Of a DNA stretch of 64,000 nt, positions 12,774-26,635 are shown in pieces (the first letter of the stretch is position 1; each line of letters begins with the position of its first letter). The position numbers were made by a program, and so were the translations under genes. The stretch is from Trematomus loennbergii. Taxonomy: Eukaryota; Chordata; Actinopteri; Perciformes; Nototheniidae. Under the pieces are notes generated by a model that worked only from the letters and a program-made list of their open reading frames with translations, was not told where the DNA came from and made no database searches. Location of the stretch: the NCBI GenBank assembly GCA_012861695.1, contig JAAOOA010000006.1, positions 26,731,811 through 26,795,810 on the forward strand. Reading direction: 5' to 3'.

Positions 12774-12838
<65 letters not shown>
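12774..12838. repeat. (CA)n at the X/Y junction, left copy
   Basis: CA tract that joins unit X to the copied astacin-intron segment Y. Confidence 0.95.
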
Positions 12839-12841
<3 letters not shown>

Positions 12842-13935
12842 GAAAAACCCAGTAAGAATAGATGTTGTTCATACATTTCTCGTTTCAAGTACTATTAAGT
12901 TTTAAAAAGGAATTCTCAGTTTTCTTCAACTGATACTATATTACTTAAGAACTGTACTCAGATAGAAGGTAGTCGTACATACTCTGAGTATATAGATCTT
13001 AACACACTGAATACTTTTTATTGGTCATGTTTCACATATCATTGTTATATTTTATCTGTTTTATAATACTTAGATAGGTGTACTTATTTTAATGCAGGAA
13101 TTAAAGTACAGTATGAGTACTTCTTGTGAAGTAAAGGATCTGAATACTTCTTCCACCACTGCTAATAAGGAAGCTGAAATAATGGGCTCTTCATAGATAA
13201 CAATGCAAAATTATATAACCTGCCAAACAAGTGGCACGTGATCCATCAGCTGGCTCGTTTATGATAGCTTTACTAGATTCCATAAACTATTTTATTGCTA
13301 TTAATACTCTATTATTACAACAAATACGTTGTTAAAGCATGCTGTGATTTAACAATAGTTCAACAACTCTCTTAAGTTCTTTAGTAAAAAGGAATATATA
13401 TCCATTTGACTTAAAGTAACTTACTGGCTAATTGTTTCCAGTCATTTTAATGCTAAACCTATCCCATAATCAACTTAAAAAGAAAATGAATCCATGATAA
13501 CGCAACACCTCACATTTTTTTTGCAGTCAACGCAATCAACTGTACTTAACATTAAATCAGCACTCCTGTGTGATCCAAATCTTTCTCATTAACACTGTTG
13601 TTAATTAAGCTGAACATACAGCCTCGAAAAACATTATTAATAGGTTGTATAATAACTATCAGGAAACTTGAAATGTTGTAAAATGATTCACTTTGAGCTC
13701 AGAAACGCTCAGAATCGGTTTCTTCTTTTTTCCTCTCCCATCAATCAAGTACAAGCAACTTCATTTAATATCTGGTCACCCTGTACGTATATAAAGAATT
13801 TAAATGAAACCCCCCACGAGCAGCAACAATGATAAAATGCTGTTCTGACGTACTTAAGTATGATTTTCTTCAACACTGACATGAAGCAAGATCACGACCA
13901 ACCAAACAGAAATGGATTCAGACTTAGAAAGTTCT
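12839..13935. repeat. Copied astacin-intron segment Y, left copy
   Basis: Matches the intron between exons 5 and 6 of astacin copy A (21335-22417) over about 1.09 kb, starting immediately after a (CA)n in both places (gaagaaaaacccagtaagaa). It ends at a TAATG pentanucleotide run (13936-13960). The same arrangement exists in the right copy. Confidence 0.93.
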
Positions 13936-13963
13936 AATGTAATGTAATGTAATGTAATGTATG

Positions 13964-14392
13964 TTTTTTATATCATACATTTTTGTAATAAACTGAACGG
14001 ATTGAGCTGGAAAATGCATCGTTACAGGTTTTATTTATTTTTCTGTATCTGTATCAGTATAAATAGCTCCGTCTCGTTCATCTTCATTAGTAAATTCAAC
14101 AAACACATTTACTAGCATCATTAATATTAATCCAACAACATCTTATTTAATAGTGAAAAACGGACAGGGAACATGTTCTGTCTAATTTCTTTCTTTCTCC
14201 TAATACCTACTTGGAGATGTTTACCTATTAATATGCAGGAATGTTGCTTGTATTGAAGTATGTTTACAGTGTGAGTAGTTCTAGTCAAGGAGGATCTGAA
14301 TACTTACAGTACCACTGCCAATGATGAAGCTGAAATAATGTGAGGGGAGGCTCTTCATGGGTGACGATACAAATTGTATCAACCTGCAAAAT
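13964..14392. repeat. Local tandem duplication, unit X copy 2, left copy
   Basis: Second copy of unit X. After its (CA)n (14393-14467) the sequence continues into different DNA (tagtcctctgtaaggattgc), which is probably the original context of X. Confidence 0.92.
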
Positions 14393-14411
14393 GACTACAC
14401 ACACACACACA

Positions 14412-14467
<56 letters not shown>

Positions 14468-14471
<4 letters not shown>

Positions 14472-15062
14472 TCCTCTGTAAGGATTGCCCCATGTGTGTC
14501 TGTACACATTTGTGCCATATGTGAGTTTGCAATGGCCTGCAGCACATTAGATGAAAGGGTGTCAGAATAAAGCTTTCTGTGGAGAGCCACTTCCTGCTAG
14601 CGAAAATGTTTTGCCTAATTTTAGTTTTTGCCAGTGAAATGGTGAGAGCACGCTGAGCTGGGAGACGAGTCCCAGCGCTGCCGAGTGATGAGTCACTTCA
14701 GTCAAATAAACAGCAGAGTAGCAGTGAGAGGGAGAGACAGCATCGGCAAAAGGGAACGCTAGAGAACTTATCTGTTTTTGTGGAACGTCCATGCATTCGA
14801 TGTATGACAACGTTGACTTATATTATGCTTTCCAAACACCTCAAATACTGCCTTCATACGTGAGTTATTACATGAGAATCTTTAAAAAAAAAACGTATTT
14901 AAATTGTCTGTTTTTTGTATGATACAGCTATGAGCACATGAGGGGTGTGACTACCTACGTCACAACCGCTGTGTCCAGGTGTTTTTATTTTTGCTAAGTC
15001 AGACGCCTCCAGCCTTTATGACCTCCAAGAGAACCATGATGCATTTCTGAAGCACTTACGAG
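14468..15062. other. No gene seen
   Basis: Mixed-composition sequence shared with the right copy. I recognize no coding exon or RNA gene. Confidence 0.5.
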
Positions 15063-15965
15063 TGTTACCAGTTTGTTCTGGTGGGGCTCACAACCATGCA
15101 CAGCCTCGTCTCTGGAACCTTCCACCTGGATAGGGGTTGGACTTTATTCTTCTCCGGAGTTGACCAAGATGTGATGCGCCTGCAGGTGTTGGGATACTCA
15201 AAGTCCCTGGCAAAGAGCGGGCTAAGTTGGAGTTACCCCGTGGATAAGAGGATTGCCTCTCTATGTCTGCGGGTTATGGGGTTGGGGGGGGGCTAGTATT
15301 CTGAGTTTGCTGCCTTCTTGGAGACTCTGAACAGAGTCCTGTACGGGGCTTGTGAAGGGGACTCCTTAGTCTTGCTAGGAGACTTCAACGCACAGTGGGC
15401 AATAATGGAAACACTTGGAGGGGCATTATCAGGAGGAATGGCCTCCCTGATCTGACCTGAGTGGTGGCTTGTTATTTGACTTCTGTGCTTGCCAAGTGGA
15501 CATGGTACGAGGGCACCTAAGGCAGAAGGTTGAGAATCAATTTTGTTATTGTATCATCGGACCTGAGGCCATATGTCTTGGACACTCCGGTGAAGAGAGG
15601 CTTGAACACTGTTGACCTCAACTGATGGGGTGATGGGCGGTGGATGAAACACTTTGGGAACTCTAAGGTAGAGGCAGAGCTGGGGGTTGATAGAGGATCA
15701 AGATCAAGCTCCCTGGAGGAGGTCAATGAGGTTGTTTAACAACTCCACAGTGGCAAACCCCCCGGGATTGATGAGAATCCAGAAATGCTGAATGCTCTGG
15801 GTGTTTAGGGAACTGTCATGTTTGACACATCTCATCAACATTGCGTTGAATTTGGGGGCAGTACCAAAAGGTAGCAGATCGGGGTGGTGGTTCCCTGTTC
15901 AAATAGGGGACCAGAGAGTGTGCCAAATACAGAAGCATCACCTTACTCAGCCTCCCAGGTAAAGT
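15063..15965 (+). pseudogene. LINE fragment: AP-endonuclease plus start of RT, left copy
   Basis: Plus-strand pieces encode an apurinic-type endonuclease of a non-LTR retrotransposon: GLTTMHS and RGWTLFFSGV, then LLGDFNA (catalytic-core motif near 15377-15392), then a decayed RT start (NPPGIDE, EMLNALGV, a motif that normally continues into the polymerase). Stops and indels occur throughout. The 5' part present in the right copy is removed here by an 882-bp deletion. Confidence 0.8.
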
Positions 15966-16330
15966 TTATTTTTAGCCAATAGTCTGACCATGACAAATGT
16001 TCCATATTTAAACTTTTTTGGCAAACTTTAACCAAACCAAGTACTTTCAGTGCAAGTTAGTTTTGGATTAACAAAGTGAAAGATGCACAACTAACCCACT
16101 GATAGACATGACATCACTACATTAAGACTACAAGTCTAATTAAGATATGTGCACAGACACGCTGACTGCATGCTGTCAGAGCACGTGCTCGTGGGTGCTA
16201 TTCCTAACACCAGTTTGTCACAGTCCTGTCTATAAGCAGGTGACAAAGGATTTGGTGAAATGCCAGAGCAAAAAGTGAGTGACCAAGCAGGAGTTCTTTT
16301 AGGAAATGTGTGACTGAGAAACGTAGGTAC

Positions 16331-18176
16331 CAGTGGCGTAGCTGTGGGTGGGCCCGGGTGGGCCTGGGCCCCCCACATGCACGTCTGGCCCACCCACAGC
16401 CAATCAGCGCGTTATAGCGCAGAGCCGGGAAGCCCAGAAGGAAGTGCCACAAACTGCAGTTCCTCTAGTGGCCAACAGAGGATGGATGCAGAAAGGAGCA
16501 ATTCCCATAGACCTCCATGTTAAAATGCCCAACTTTACAGCAGAAATAAACATGTTTCTAGCTGGATCCAATCAAACTTATTCTGGATATAGTTAGATTC
16601 CACCTTCATGACAATGGAATAGGGAGTGCATTTTTTCCGTGAGTAAATTAGTAAGTAAAGTAGGTTTTGCCGTGAGTTAACGAAAGTCTTATTTCTTCTT
16701 GAGGTCTGCAGTGAAGCGTGTACACATTTGCTGAATATGAAAACTCTCAGTGTGTGCCCACTGTGCGACTGTCAAGGATAAACAACCTGTGGCCGCCGAG
16801 CCAGTCATGTGTAGGGATGGGTACCGAGCCCCAGGGCTGAATTATTAAAGACCGTGGTGTAGTGACCACTATTTAGCTAGGGTACATAATTCACACATGG
16901 AACTACAGGTTGGGGGTATTGTTTCCGCCCGGACACATATGTTGACGGTACTCCGGGTACCTACTGTGTGTCCTCCTCTTTCTCTTTCTCTTCTGTTCTC
17001 GTGCTGCGACACGACAGCATGTACATTTCTGCTGCTCAGTAAAGTACAGATTTGCACCTTCGATGCACCGCCTCCGACTCCCTTCTCTCGGCACTACAGT
17101 GGTACCATTAAGCTCCGACGTTATCGGTCGATACTGGAGACATGTAAAAATATATCTCATATGTATTATTGCTACACAAACATTATATTGCAGTTTTAGT
17201 GTCGCCAACTCCGTTTCTAATACGCAAAAAGACAGCAAAATGCGTCTATGATTATTTTTAGTATTTTCGATCTTTCCAATCCAGACGAGAGATCTCTCTC
17301 CCCCGTCTGTGTGCGAGGGGGCGGGCAGTTTACACACACGCAGCTGCTACTGTACATGCAGCAACACACACACGGAGGAGATGGCGGAGAGAACGCGCTC
17401 CGAGGTGTGGTTAAACTTTACCTGTTCGATGAGGACAATGCTCGTTACCAAAAGTGCAATAAGAGTTTAGCATGTAAGGGCGGTAACACGAGCAATTTGT
17501 CTAAATCTTGTAAAAGTGCACCACATTCAAACGGGAAATGCACCGGGTTCGAATGTCTTTCTAGTAGCTCTGTAGCCCCATCCACGAGTAACTTTTCCAC
17601 GTCAGGTGTTATGTATGCTAGCAGCAACACGGAGTTAACTCAATTATGCAAACATGGGCTAATGATTAGAGGTAATTTAGAGTTATTTATTTTGTTAAAG
17701 TTTCAGCTATTCTGTTTACAGTTCTGTCATCACATTATTTAATACGATTTGTTAAAACACTGTTGTTTCTTTTGATGTGAAATATGTATTTAATTAAAAT
17801 AAAAAGCAATGAGTTTTGTTCACAATTTGTGTTAGTTAGTTTACCTTTTTTTTTTTCTCCAAAAAAAATGATAGAAGTACCGTTAAAGCACCGGATCAAT
17901 AAGCGGTATCGATAAAAGTAGTAGTAGGCCTACCGTTAAAACCTTAACGATACCCATCCCTAGTCATGTGGATGTCAGTTGTACACACATTCTGAGGCCG
18001 CCGTGCCTATGTTTTTGTTTTCACTGCTAGTTTATGCTTATGTTCATTAGTGCATTAAAAAATCATTAAAATCATTAATGAAGTTTCAGCTCAGACCCCA
18101 CGCTTAATAAGTCTCCCCCTGGCCCACCTATATTTCTCCAGGCCCACCCACACAATAATTCCTGGCTACGCCACTG
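16331..18176. mobile_element. hAT-like element with nested second hAT, left copy only
   Basis: Ends CAGTGGCGTAGCTGTGGGTG and the inverse ...CCTGGCTACGCCACTG, with GTAGGTAC direct repeats at 16323-16330 and 18177-18184. The right copy has a single GTAGGTAC at 55877-55884 and no insert, so the boundaries are exact. After subtracting the nested element it is about 0.69 kb of non-coding hAT DNA. Confidence 0.96.
16812..17962. mobile_element. Nested hAT element with BED-finger remnant
   Basis: Ends TAGGGATGGGTACCGAGCC and the inverse ...CGATACCCATCCCTA, with GTCATGTG direct repeats at 16804-16811 and 17963-17970. Around 17405-17560 the plus strand retains a BED zinc-finger remnant (YQKCNKSLACKGGNTSNLSK, with the distal His decayed). 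It inserted into the outer hAT at 16331-18176. Confidence 0.93.
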
Positions 18177-18184
18177 GTAGGTAC

Positions 18185-19239
18185 ATTTAAGTTTGACACG
18201 TACTGAACATTAATTGAGTATTTGTGTTTTCTATGTTTTATACTATGTAATATACTATTCTATTAGTTACTACTTATAAATTACAATAATGCTTCTCAGA
18301 TTAACATGTAAAATAAAACGTATCACAATTTTCTAAAAATATTGTGCATTGTTGAAAATTCAACCAGTGTTTCTCAATCTTGGATTGTTACACAGTTTAT
18401 TAGGAAATTGTTAAATAACTTTAAGAGGTTGAAAGACGAAGAAATGACCCAATATTTTACAATTGCACCATACAATTCTCTCCAATTAAGGATTTAAGGA
18501 CCCGTCCTTAACCCCTAGGATGGGAACCACTGGACTAAACAAGCTTATGTATAAATATAAGTTTTTCAAGCATCCTTAATGGGCTAATATATGATACATC
18601 AGTCGGAGGTTCTAAAACTTAAATATTTGATGCCCAAAGTACATTTCCTGATAATCCTTTTACTTAACTAGGTTATTGAATACAGAACAATTACTTGTCA
18701 TATGTTTTAAGAATGTATCTGAGTATTTATCCACCAATGCTTTAAAAACAATTGCATTCTTTCTGTTAATGCACTTAGTATGATGAAACCTACAAAAACA
18801 TTGTGCATTTAAATCATAGTTACGGACTCAATGTGAGATTAATTGCAGCCTTTTTTCTAATTTAAAGAAATACAAAGTCACGTTTTTTTCCCCAGAAACT
18901 TTAATCAACAAATGAATAAGTTCAAAGAATAATACAAAGTCATTGAAATCATCAGTATCAATCAGCAATTACATTACATCAATGTGTTTTTTGTCATTGT
19001 TTCTATGATAAATTGATTGTTTAAATTGTTTTCATGTTTCTTCTCCTAGACACATCAGTAACAATTGAATGTGTCTTTGGCCCACTAAGTATAAAACCAT
19101 AACCATATCATAAAGAGTATATTTTAAAATCAATATAGTGACTAAATGATTTAAACCCAATAACAAATGATTTAAAGAAAGGCTGAGCCATGTAGATTGA
19201 TTGACCTCAGCAGAAAGCTAGCCAGTGATAAACAACAGA
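18185..19239. other. 3' flank of astacin copy A, no gene
   Basis: AT-rich flank shared with the right copy (about 55885-57596 minus the palindromic element). Its last part (from about 18928) is also similar to the flank of astacin copy C (33300 onward), showing that these flanks were duplicated with the gene. Confidence 0.6.
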
Positions 19240-21018
19240 TCTGGACCTTCGGATGCCAGGAGTTGAAGTATCTGGAGGCCGACCCTTTCCCGTTTCTGGT
19301 GAGGGAAAAAACAATGAGATTCAGATAAACAATATTTCGACCCTATGTTTTTCTAGTTCTGCTGTTACAGCTATATTAGTAGTTGAATGTATCCGCTATG
19401 TTTAGGTTTTCGAGTATTGGAGAATATAGAATTATTTTCCCACTTACATTAACATTGGTAAAGCTTGTTGACAAGAGCGATGTCAATATTGCTCATCGTA
19501 CGAGCATTCCCAAAGTTACGACTCGGATTGCTCTTAGCGAGGATGGTTGGTTGTCCATTCTTGCTGAAGGCGTATCTTGAGGATCAAAAAAGACAACATG
19601 TTTGGCAAACAGTGCTGCACACACAACACAAGCACACAAACACTTGCTTCTGACTCACAAATAATGTTGACTAATGTTGACTAATATTGACTGACATACA
19701 CTCACACAAACACTCACTTGCCGTAGTGCATGACAGAGTTGAAGTCGTAGGGAGTACCGAAGTTGTTGGTTTGCCGCTTCAAAAAGTTACGTTCATATCC
19801 TGCACACGAAGAGAGAACAAGAGAGAAAAATAATTAACAACAGCGTTTACATTATTGCCATTACATAACAGTGGATTGAAAATGTGAAAACAATGCTTGC
19901 TTAAAAGCATACTGGTAGACAGCCAACCATTTGAATCTATTAGTTACTATTGGATGGATTTGATATGGACATTCATGGTCCATTCAAATATCTCAACATC
20001 TATAAGATCGATTGGCACAAGATTCACAGATAATATATTTAAACTAGAGAATGTAATTGTGGTGGGAATCAACTGCAACGCTTGCTTGAATATGTAATAG
20101 AAAGGTGAAGAAACAGTAATATTTGGATAATAGGGAATGGGTTTCATACTAATGAATGTCATAGAAATTTGAATAATACACATTATATAAAAAAGTTACA
20201 TAAAACTCCCAATGTATGAAAAAGATGAAATATTTTAAGTCTGAATGCATCAATCAATACAGATTTATATTTTTTACTTGTATTTTAACTTAATATGAAC
20301 AAAAAAGTTAAAATCCATGAAAAAGCTGCAGTACATTTTAATTGCAACCATATCAGCTAAAATCCTGAATTGCCAATAATAAAATGTTGAACATTTCTGA
20401 ATCCGTTTGAATGAAGTTTCAATGAGACAGTATAGAATAGGCTGAGACAGTCTTTTAAAATCCATTCAGTGTGTCATTTTTTGTGCTGAGTATCGGTAAT
20501 CAAATCACCCGTGTCTGCTCTGCGTGGAAAGATCAAAGGTTTCCATGGAGACATTGAGTGATCAGTGAGGGGAGAGTCCATGGACACTTCATTTAAAAGT
20601 CCCTCCCTAACGAACGATTTGTATGATTTTTGATTGTTTTGGGTCAGAGATGTGGATGGCATGGCAGTTTATCTAACGATGTGCAGCGGCTTCTCTGAGG
20701 AAAGACATATGGGGTTTGGAGTTTTTGTCACTTCAGAGCTCTCAAGAGGCAGATTTAAAAGTTATTTATTTCAAAAATGATATTGTTCAACTCATGTCAA
20801 CTTCTCAGATCAGATGTCATGCACAAACACTAAACGCAAGACAGGGTCTTGTCAAGGGGGATGGAGGATGTGCAAACTGCTATCATGGCTATGACTCTGA
20901 TGTTGGTGAATTTTCAGTGAAGAGGCATAAACTTTAAACTCACCCCTCACCCCTGTGTTTTTGTATAAGATATGAGACAACCAGGACTGTGAAGAAGAGC
21001 GTTTGTGTGTGAGCTGAC

Positions 21019-21197
21019 CTGGCTTAATGTTCTGGGAGAGGATGGAGACATAGCTGTCTCTGTCGGAGCGGACTTGCTCGTGAGCGAAGCCCAGAGCGTG
21101 GAGAACCTCGTGCTGCACTGTGGATGTGTACAAACAACCATTTTTCCTCAGGGAGATAGCCTGTCCTCTACTCTGTCGGCCCAGGTAGGACCAACAC
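21019..21197 (-). pseudogene. Astacin copy A, zinc-binding exon 6
   Basis: A 179-nt exon, itself intact (59 complete codons plus split codons). It starts CWSYLGRQ, carries HExxHxxGFxHE (three zinc-ligand histidines and the catalytic glutamate) and ends NIKPG at a GTCAGC donor. Its acceptor lies directly beside a long (CA)n (21201-21334), which takes the place of a normal polypyrimidine tract on the coding strand. Confidence 0.93.
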
Positions 21198-21200
21198 CTG

Positions 21201-22417
<1,217 letters not shown>

Positions 22418-23754
22418 AATGTAATCACAGAATAATGAGATTTAATTGTTTACTTTGAGTGTTCTTACCCAGATCCAGAGAAGAAGTGGAGGTAATTCGT
22501 GACTCCTCCTCCAGACAAAGCGAATGCAGGTGGATGTGTGGAAGGTCAGCAGGGCTCGGATGATGATGTTGCGCTCTGATCTGGCTGCAGAACAAAGAAC
22601 AGGGTGCTGAGCAGTGTTCTCACCAAACCTGGTCTGCCTTCCAGCATAAAATCTCACATTTAGATTACATTTTAGGGCTCAAAAGTGAATTTACTGTAGC
22701 TGCGGGAGATGTAGATGGGTACGTAGACGTATCTTCTTTTGGGCCATTTGCAGCCTGTAGCCGTGCAGGCAATGCATTCCTTGCCAACTTGAACAATGTC
22801 GCCGTCGACCAGGCGCGTTGCTGCAGAACAATAAGTAGAACAGACATGTTCATGAATATCCGTACCAGGAGTCTGGAGTTTCACAAATTCATCGAAATTG
22901 ACCAATGGGCTGAGGCTAAGGTTTGTTTTCCCTTTAAAAAAAACATTTTAACAAGTTACAAATCTCACAAGCATGTCTGACCAACAATGAAAACATGTAA
23001 AATGTCCTCATATTAAACAAGCTGAAACAAACAGATGTTTGGGGGAAATCCTTTATAATAAATGTCTGCAATGGTAACTTTTTACAACTCGTTTTCTGTT
23101 GTTCGACTTTGAGAAACAGAGATGATATCTACAGCAAGTCTCATTGTGTTTTTGCCATCATGTTTTGGGGATTTTGGATGGACAATATAAAACCTTTCTT
23201 ACTTATGTTAGCATTAGCTCTCTCGATGATGTCAGAGGCATCCAAAGACTCTTCTGAAACAACAGAGAAAACAAATTATACCAGAACATTTAAAAGTCAG
23301 ATGTGAATCAAGAGAAACTAAGAAGAAAACAAATGTCAATATACAGTCAATTCTTCATTTTCAACTCACGTTTTCTCCGTTATTAGTAGCACCCTGCAAA
23401 ACGAATGAACAACATTATAAATATAAAAAATATGTTATTTTTCTTCAATGTTATTCATACAAAAAAATAATGTATGCCCTTTTTTCTATAAATAAAAAAT
23501 AAACATGTTTGTCAATCCCACAACAATTGTTTGTGTTAACATGAAAGAGTCAGACTTACCGGAGGAATGGCCGACAAAGAGATGAAGAGGACGAAAAGCA
23601 AAACTGGAGTCATGACGGTGGTGCTTGCAGATAAACCTCAAATCTGAAAGTCAAAATCTGAAAAGTGTTTGGTGGTTAAGGAAAAGGTTTGGTATACACG
23701 TTCTAAATTATTTACAAGAACAAAAATACTGAGAAGAGGATCAGTGGAGCTTAC

Positions 23755-23812
23755 CTGCTGTAGCTGACTGTGATGCTCGATGCAGCAGGTTCTCAGATCC
23801 TCACGCTTTATA
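23755..23812 (-). promoter_or_regulatory. TATA box and 5' UTR exon of astacin copy A
   Basis: TATAAAG at 23812-23806 on the minus strand is followed by a short non-coding exon ending CTACAGCAG|GTAAGC (exon edge 23755), then a small intron before the signal-peptide exon. The transcription start is inferred to be about 25-30 bases after the TATA box. Confidence 0.6.
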
Positions 23813-24257
23813 GAAAGCTGTGAGGGTGTGTCAGAGGACGGACACATATCTGTAAACCTCAGCTGTCACAACACATTGTATTAATGGAATGCTACTCAAG
23901 AAGAATTAAACTGAAATGTATATTTACCAGGAAGGAAATTAATCTCTTTACTGTTAGTACACATACAAAGAAACATGTGAATGTATGAGTCATTATCACA
24001 AAACAAATGTCCTATTGTTCATCTTTCAAACAAACAGGAAGTATGAAAACAAGGGGTGAAACTCAGTTGTTGTTGTTGTTGCAGCAGCAGCAGCAGCACA
24101 ACAACAGAAAAGTACAGATTAATATGGAAGGTAATAAATAAATAACAATGGATTACATTTAAGTTTAAGTTATCCAAGGAGGATATGATAAATATACTGT
24201 AGATTTATGAGATGCACTTTTTGACTACACTAAAAGGCATATACAGTATATTTTCTC

Positions 24258-25140
24258 ATGCACTACCGTGTGGGCCGTCAGGGCCAGCAAGGCTTTCTCT
24301 GCTGGGCTAAACACTATCAGACACTGCTCAGTCAATTTGGTCACCTGTCAGGATACAAATTAAACCTTCACAAAAGCGAGCTCTTTCCTATCAATGACAA
24401 AGCTCAAATCTTGAACTTCACCTACCTGCCTTTTAAAATTGAAAGCTACAAACTTTCTTATTTGGGTATCAGTTACAAGGAAATACAAATACCTATTCAG
24501 AGAAAACTTGCTGGTTCTCTTAAATCAGGTAAAACAAACACTGACACAGTGGTCACCTCTGTCAATGTCCCTTGTAGGCCGTGTCAACTCAATCAAAATG
24601 ACCATCCTACCTGAATTTCTTTATCTTTTTCAGGCCCTTCCGCTTTTTCTCCCTAGATCGTTTTTCAACCAATTGGATTCTCTTATTATTTCCTATATAT
24701 GGCAGGGTAAGCGTCCCCGTCTCAACAAGGCCCACCTGCAAAAAAACAAAGCCAATGGTGGTATGGCCCTTCCCAACTTCTGTTTTTACTACTGGTCAAC
24801 TAATCTGCATCGCTTTGCATTTTGGTCTCACTTCCACGGCCACCTCGATCCCCCAAACTGGGTGGCCATGGAATTGCACTCAGAGGGTAATATATATATT
24901 CCTGCACTGCTTGGATCAAACTTCCACTATCAATCAAATCTATCAGAAACCCAGTGGTTAAACACTAAGGATATGGCTCAATTTAGGAGGTACTTTGGCC
25001 TGCCAGACTTTTCTCATCTGAGTCTCATAACAAAAAATGACTAATTTAAACCATCCGTTTTGGATTGTGGCTTTTTAGAATGGCACAGGAAAGGAGTCAC
25101 TAGTTTTAAAGGTCTTTCACTCTGGCATCATTCGAGCAGT
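24258..25140 (+). pseudogene. L1-like LINE ORF2 fragment (RT end and thumb), left copy
   Basis: Plus-strand frames read LSGYKLNLHKSELF, then SYLG (end of RT core), LVGRVNSIKMTILPEFLYLF, FNQLDSLIISYIWQGKRPRL and GGMALPNFCFYYW, the order found after the A-D-D box in L1 ORF2. A two-base deletion relative to the right copy breaks the frame near 24468, so the piece appears as two overlapping ORFs. No 5' half, poly-A tail or target duplication was identified. Confidence 0.88.
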
Positions 25141-25819
25141 TGAGCAGGAAATAATTGTTTTGCCTTGCCTTTTTACAGGCAGAAGCGTTTCAAGATTTTT
25201 TTAACGCTGCTGTGTAGACGTTCCGTTAGCGCTTGTAGCTTGCAATAAATGTCAATGAAACTGTTGCATTGACACCGGGGCCATCCAGCAGGCGTACAAT
25301 GTTGTCGGCATTTTTACGTCCTTTGATTGGATTGTCAGCTCTAGCAAACACTAGGGTTTGCAGCGACCTGCTAGCAAACGGCACCTGTAGCGTCCTTATC
25401 AACCTGCACAAGGTAAAATATTTGCATTTAGATTTTAATACTGTTTCTTCGACCCACAATGGCTGACAGCGGAGGAGAAATTAATTTGTAGAAGCTTGCA
25501 AGCCCGTCGCAGCCGGGGAAAGGGTTTGTTCACCACTTTCAGTTCATTAACTACGAGCTTTACCCTTGGCTCACAGCCACCGAGGACTACCACACAAGTT
25601 TGTAAACTTGAGTTGTCTAACCAAGGCAGCGGCGAAACACCATAGCATGCCTGGACACTTACAAGCAACGGTGCATTTGAAACTTTTGGGGAAACCCGAG
25701 TGGATCTACAGCTTAACGAAGTACGCAGGGAGACGGAGCTCAACAATGGTGTTTGCCAGAAATACTACTGGACAGACTCGTCTTTCCGCATTAGCCTCCA
25801 CAGCAATAGAACAGAATGG
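25141..25819. other. Unassigned sequence, no gene recognized
   Basis: Short ORFs on both strands lack recognizable domains. Shared with the right copy up to its end at 64000. Confidence 0.5.
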
Positions 25820-26013
25820 AGGCGTGTGGCGCAGTGGATAGAGCCTTGGTATGGGGGATCAGATGGTCACAGGTTCAAACCCCACTGCAATCAGCATGTC
25901 GTTGTGTCCCTGGGCAAGACACTTCACCCCAAATTGCTCCTGTGGGGATTGCCCACAGTATTGAGTATGTAAGTCGCTTTGGATAAAAGCGTCTAACACG
26001 TAACATGTAATGT
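25820..26013 (+). mobile_element. tRNA-derived SINE
   Basis: A-box-like TGGCGCAGTGG at 25827-25837 and B box GGTTCAAACCCC at 25872-25883 make up the tRNA-like head. The body TGTCCCTGGGCAAGACACTT and the tail GTCGCTTTGGATAAAAGCGT are widespread in fish SINEs. It ends in a TGTAAT-type repeat. Confidence 0.88.
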
Positions 26014-26635
26014 AATATGTAACAGGACTTATAATTTGAACTGTAACAGTGTCATTGAACTCTTCTTGAGGAAAGAAAGATGGATTTGTGTACTAATAAT
26101 CAAACATATTGCTGAGTATAGGCTAAAGTGACTTAATTTTTTTATATTTTCTTGTCTTTTTTTCAAGTAAATATTGAAGCTTCTGCCGGAACGATGGATG
26201 GGCCCAGCTGTGGCTGCAGTGAAAGGAGACTTGTGTAATTTTGTTATTTGGGTTTCTTTATTCGTAATGGCATTCATTCTTGCTACATTAGATACCTATC
26301 TGTGATAAGAATTTTTGTTTTTAAAAATGGTCTCGCACCCTTTTACTTGAAAAATGCCATGCAGCCCCCGTAAAACTTTGTTGAGCCTACAGTAGGTTGG
26401 GAACTACAGCTCTTATTTGGTCCATTCTTACATCACATACTGTATGTGCTGCCAATCAGCATGCGAACGCGCCACATTCTCCAGAGCTTCTGGGAGGAGG
26501 TTGAACTTTCATTTCCAAACAAAGAAGTCGAGCTTCACCGACATTGTTATGTTTTTTCCATGAGATACAAGAATTTGTTTCCTGGTGAACAAGTTTCTGG
26601 TAGGTGTTGTCCTTCCTTGAGTTTCTGTTTACATA
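26014..26635. other. No gene seen
   Basis: Single-copy sequence without recognizable coding, RNA or repeat structure. Confidence 0.5.

Noticed and set aside
12497..12835. Minus-strand ORF containing MKSLPSHYFSF, repeated at 14285, 51132 and 52748
   Set aside because: It lies in the duplicated non-coding unit X and runs into the CA tract. No domain, and the ATG context is not supported by splice structure.
25226..25459. 77-codon minus-strand ORF, identical at 63678-63911
   Set aside because: Identity only reflects the large duplication. No recognizable domain or splice context.
25820..25890. tRNA gene
   Set aside because: A and B boxes are present, but the body and tail are those of a SINE, and no tRNA cloverleaf end is seen.
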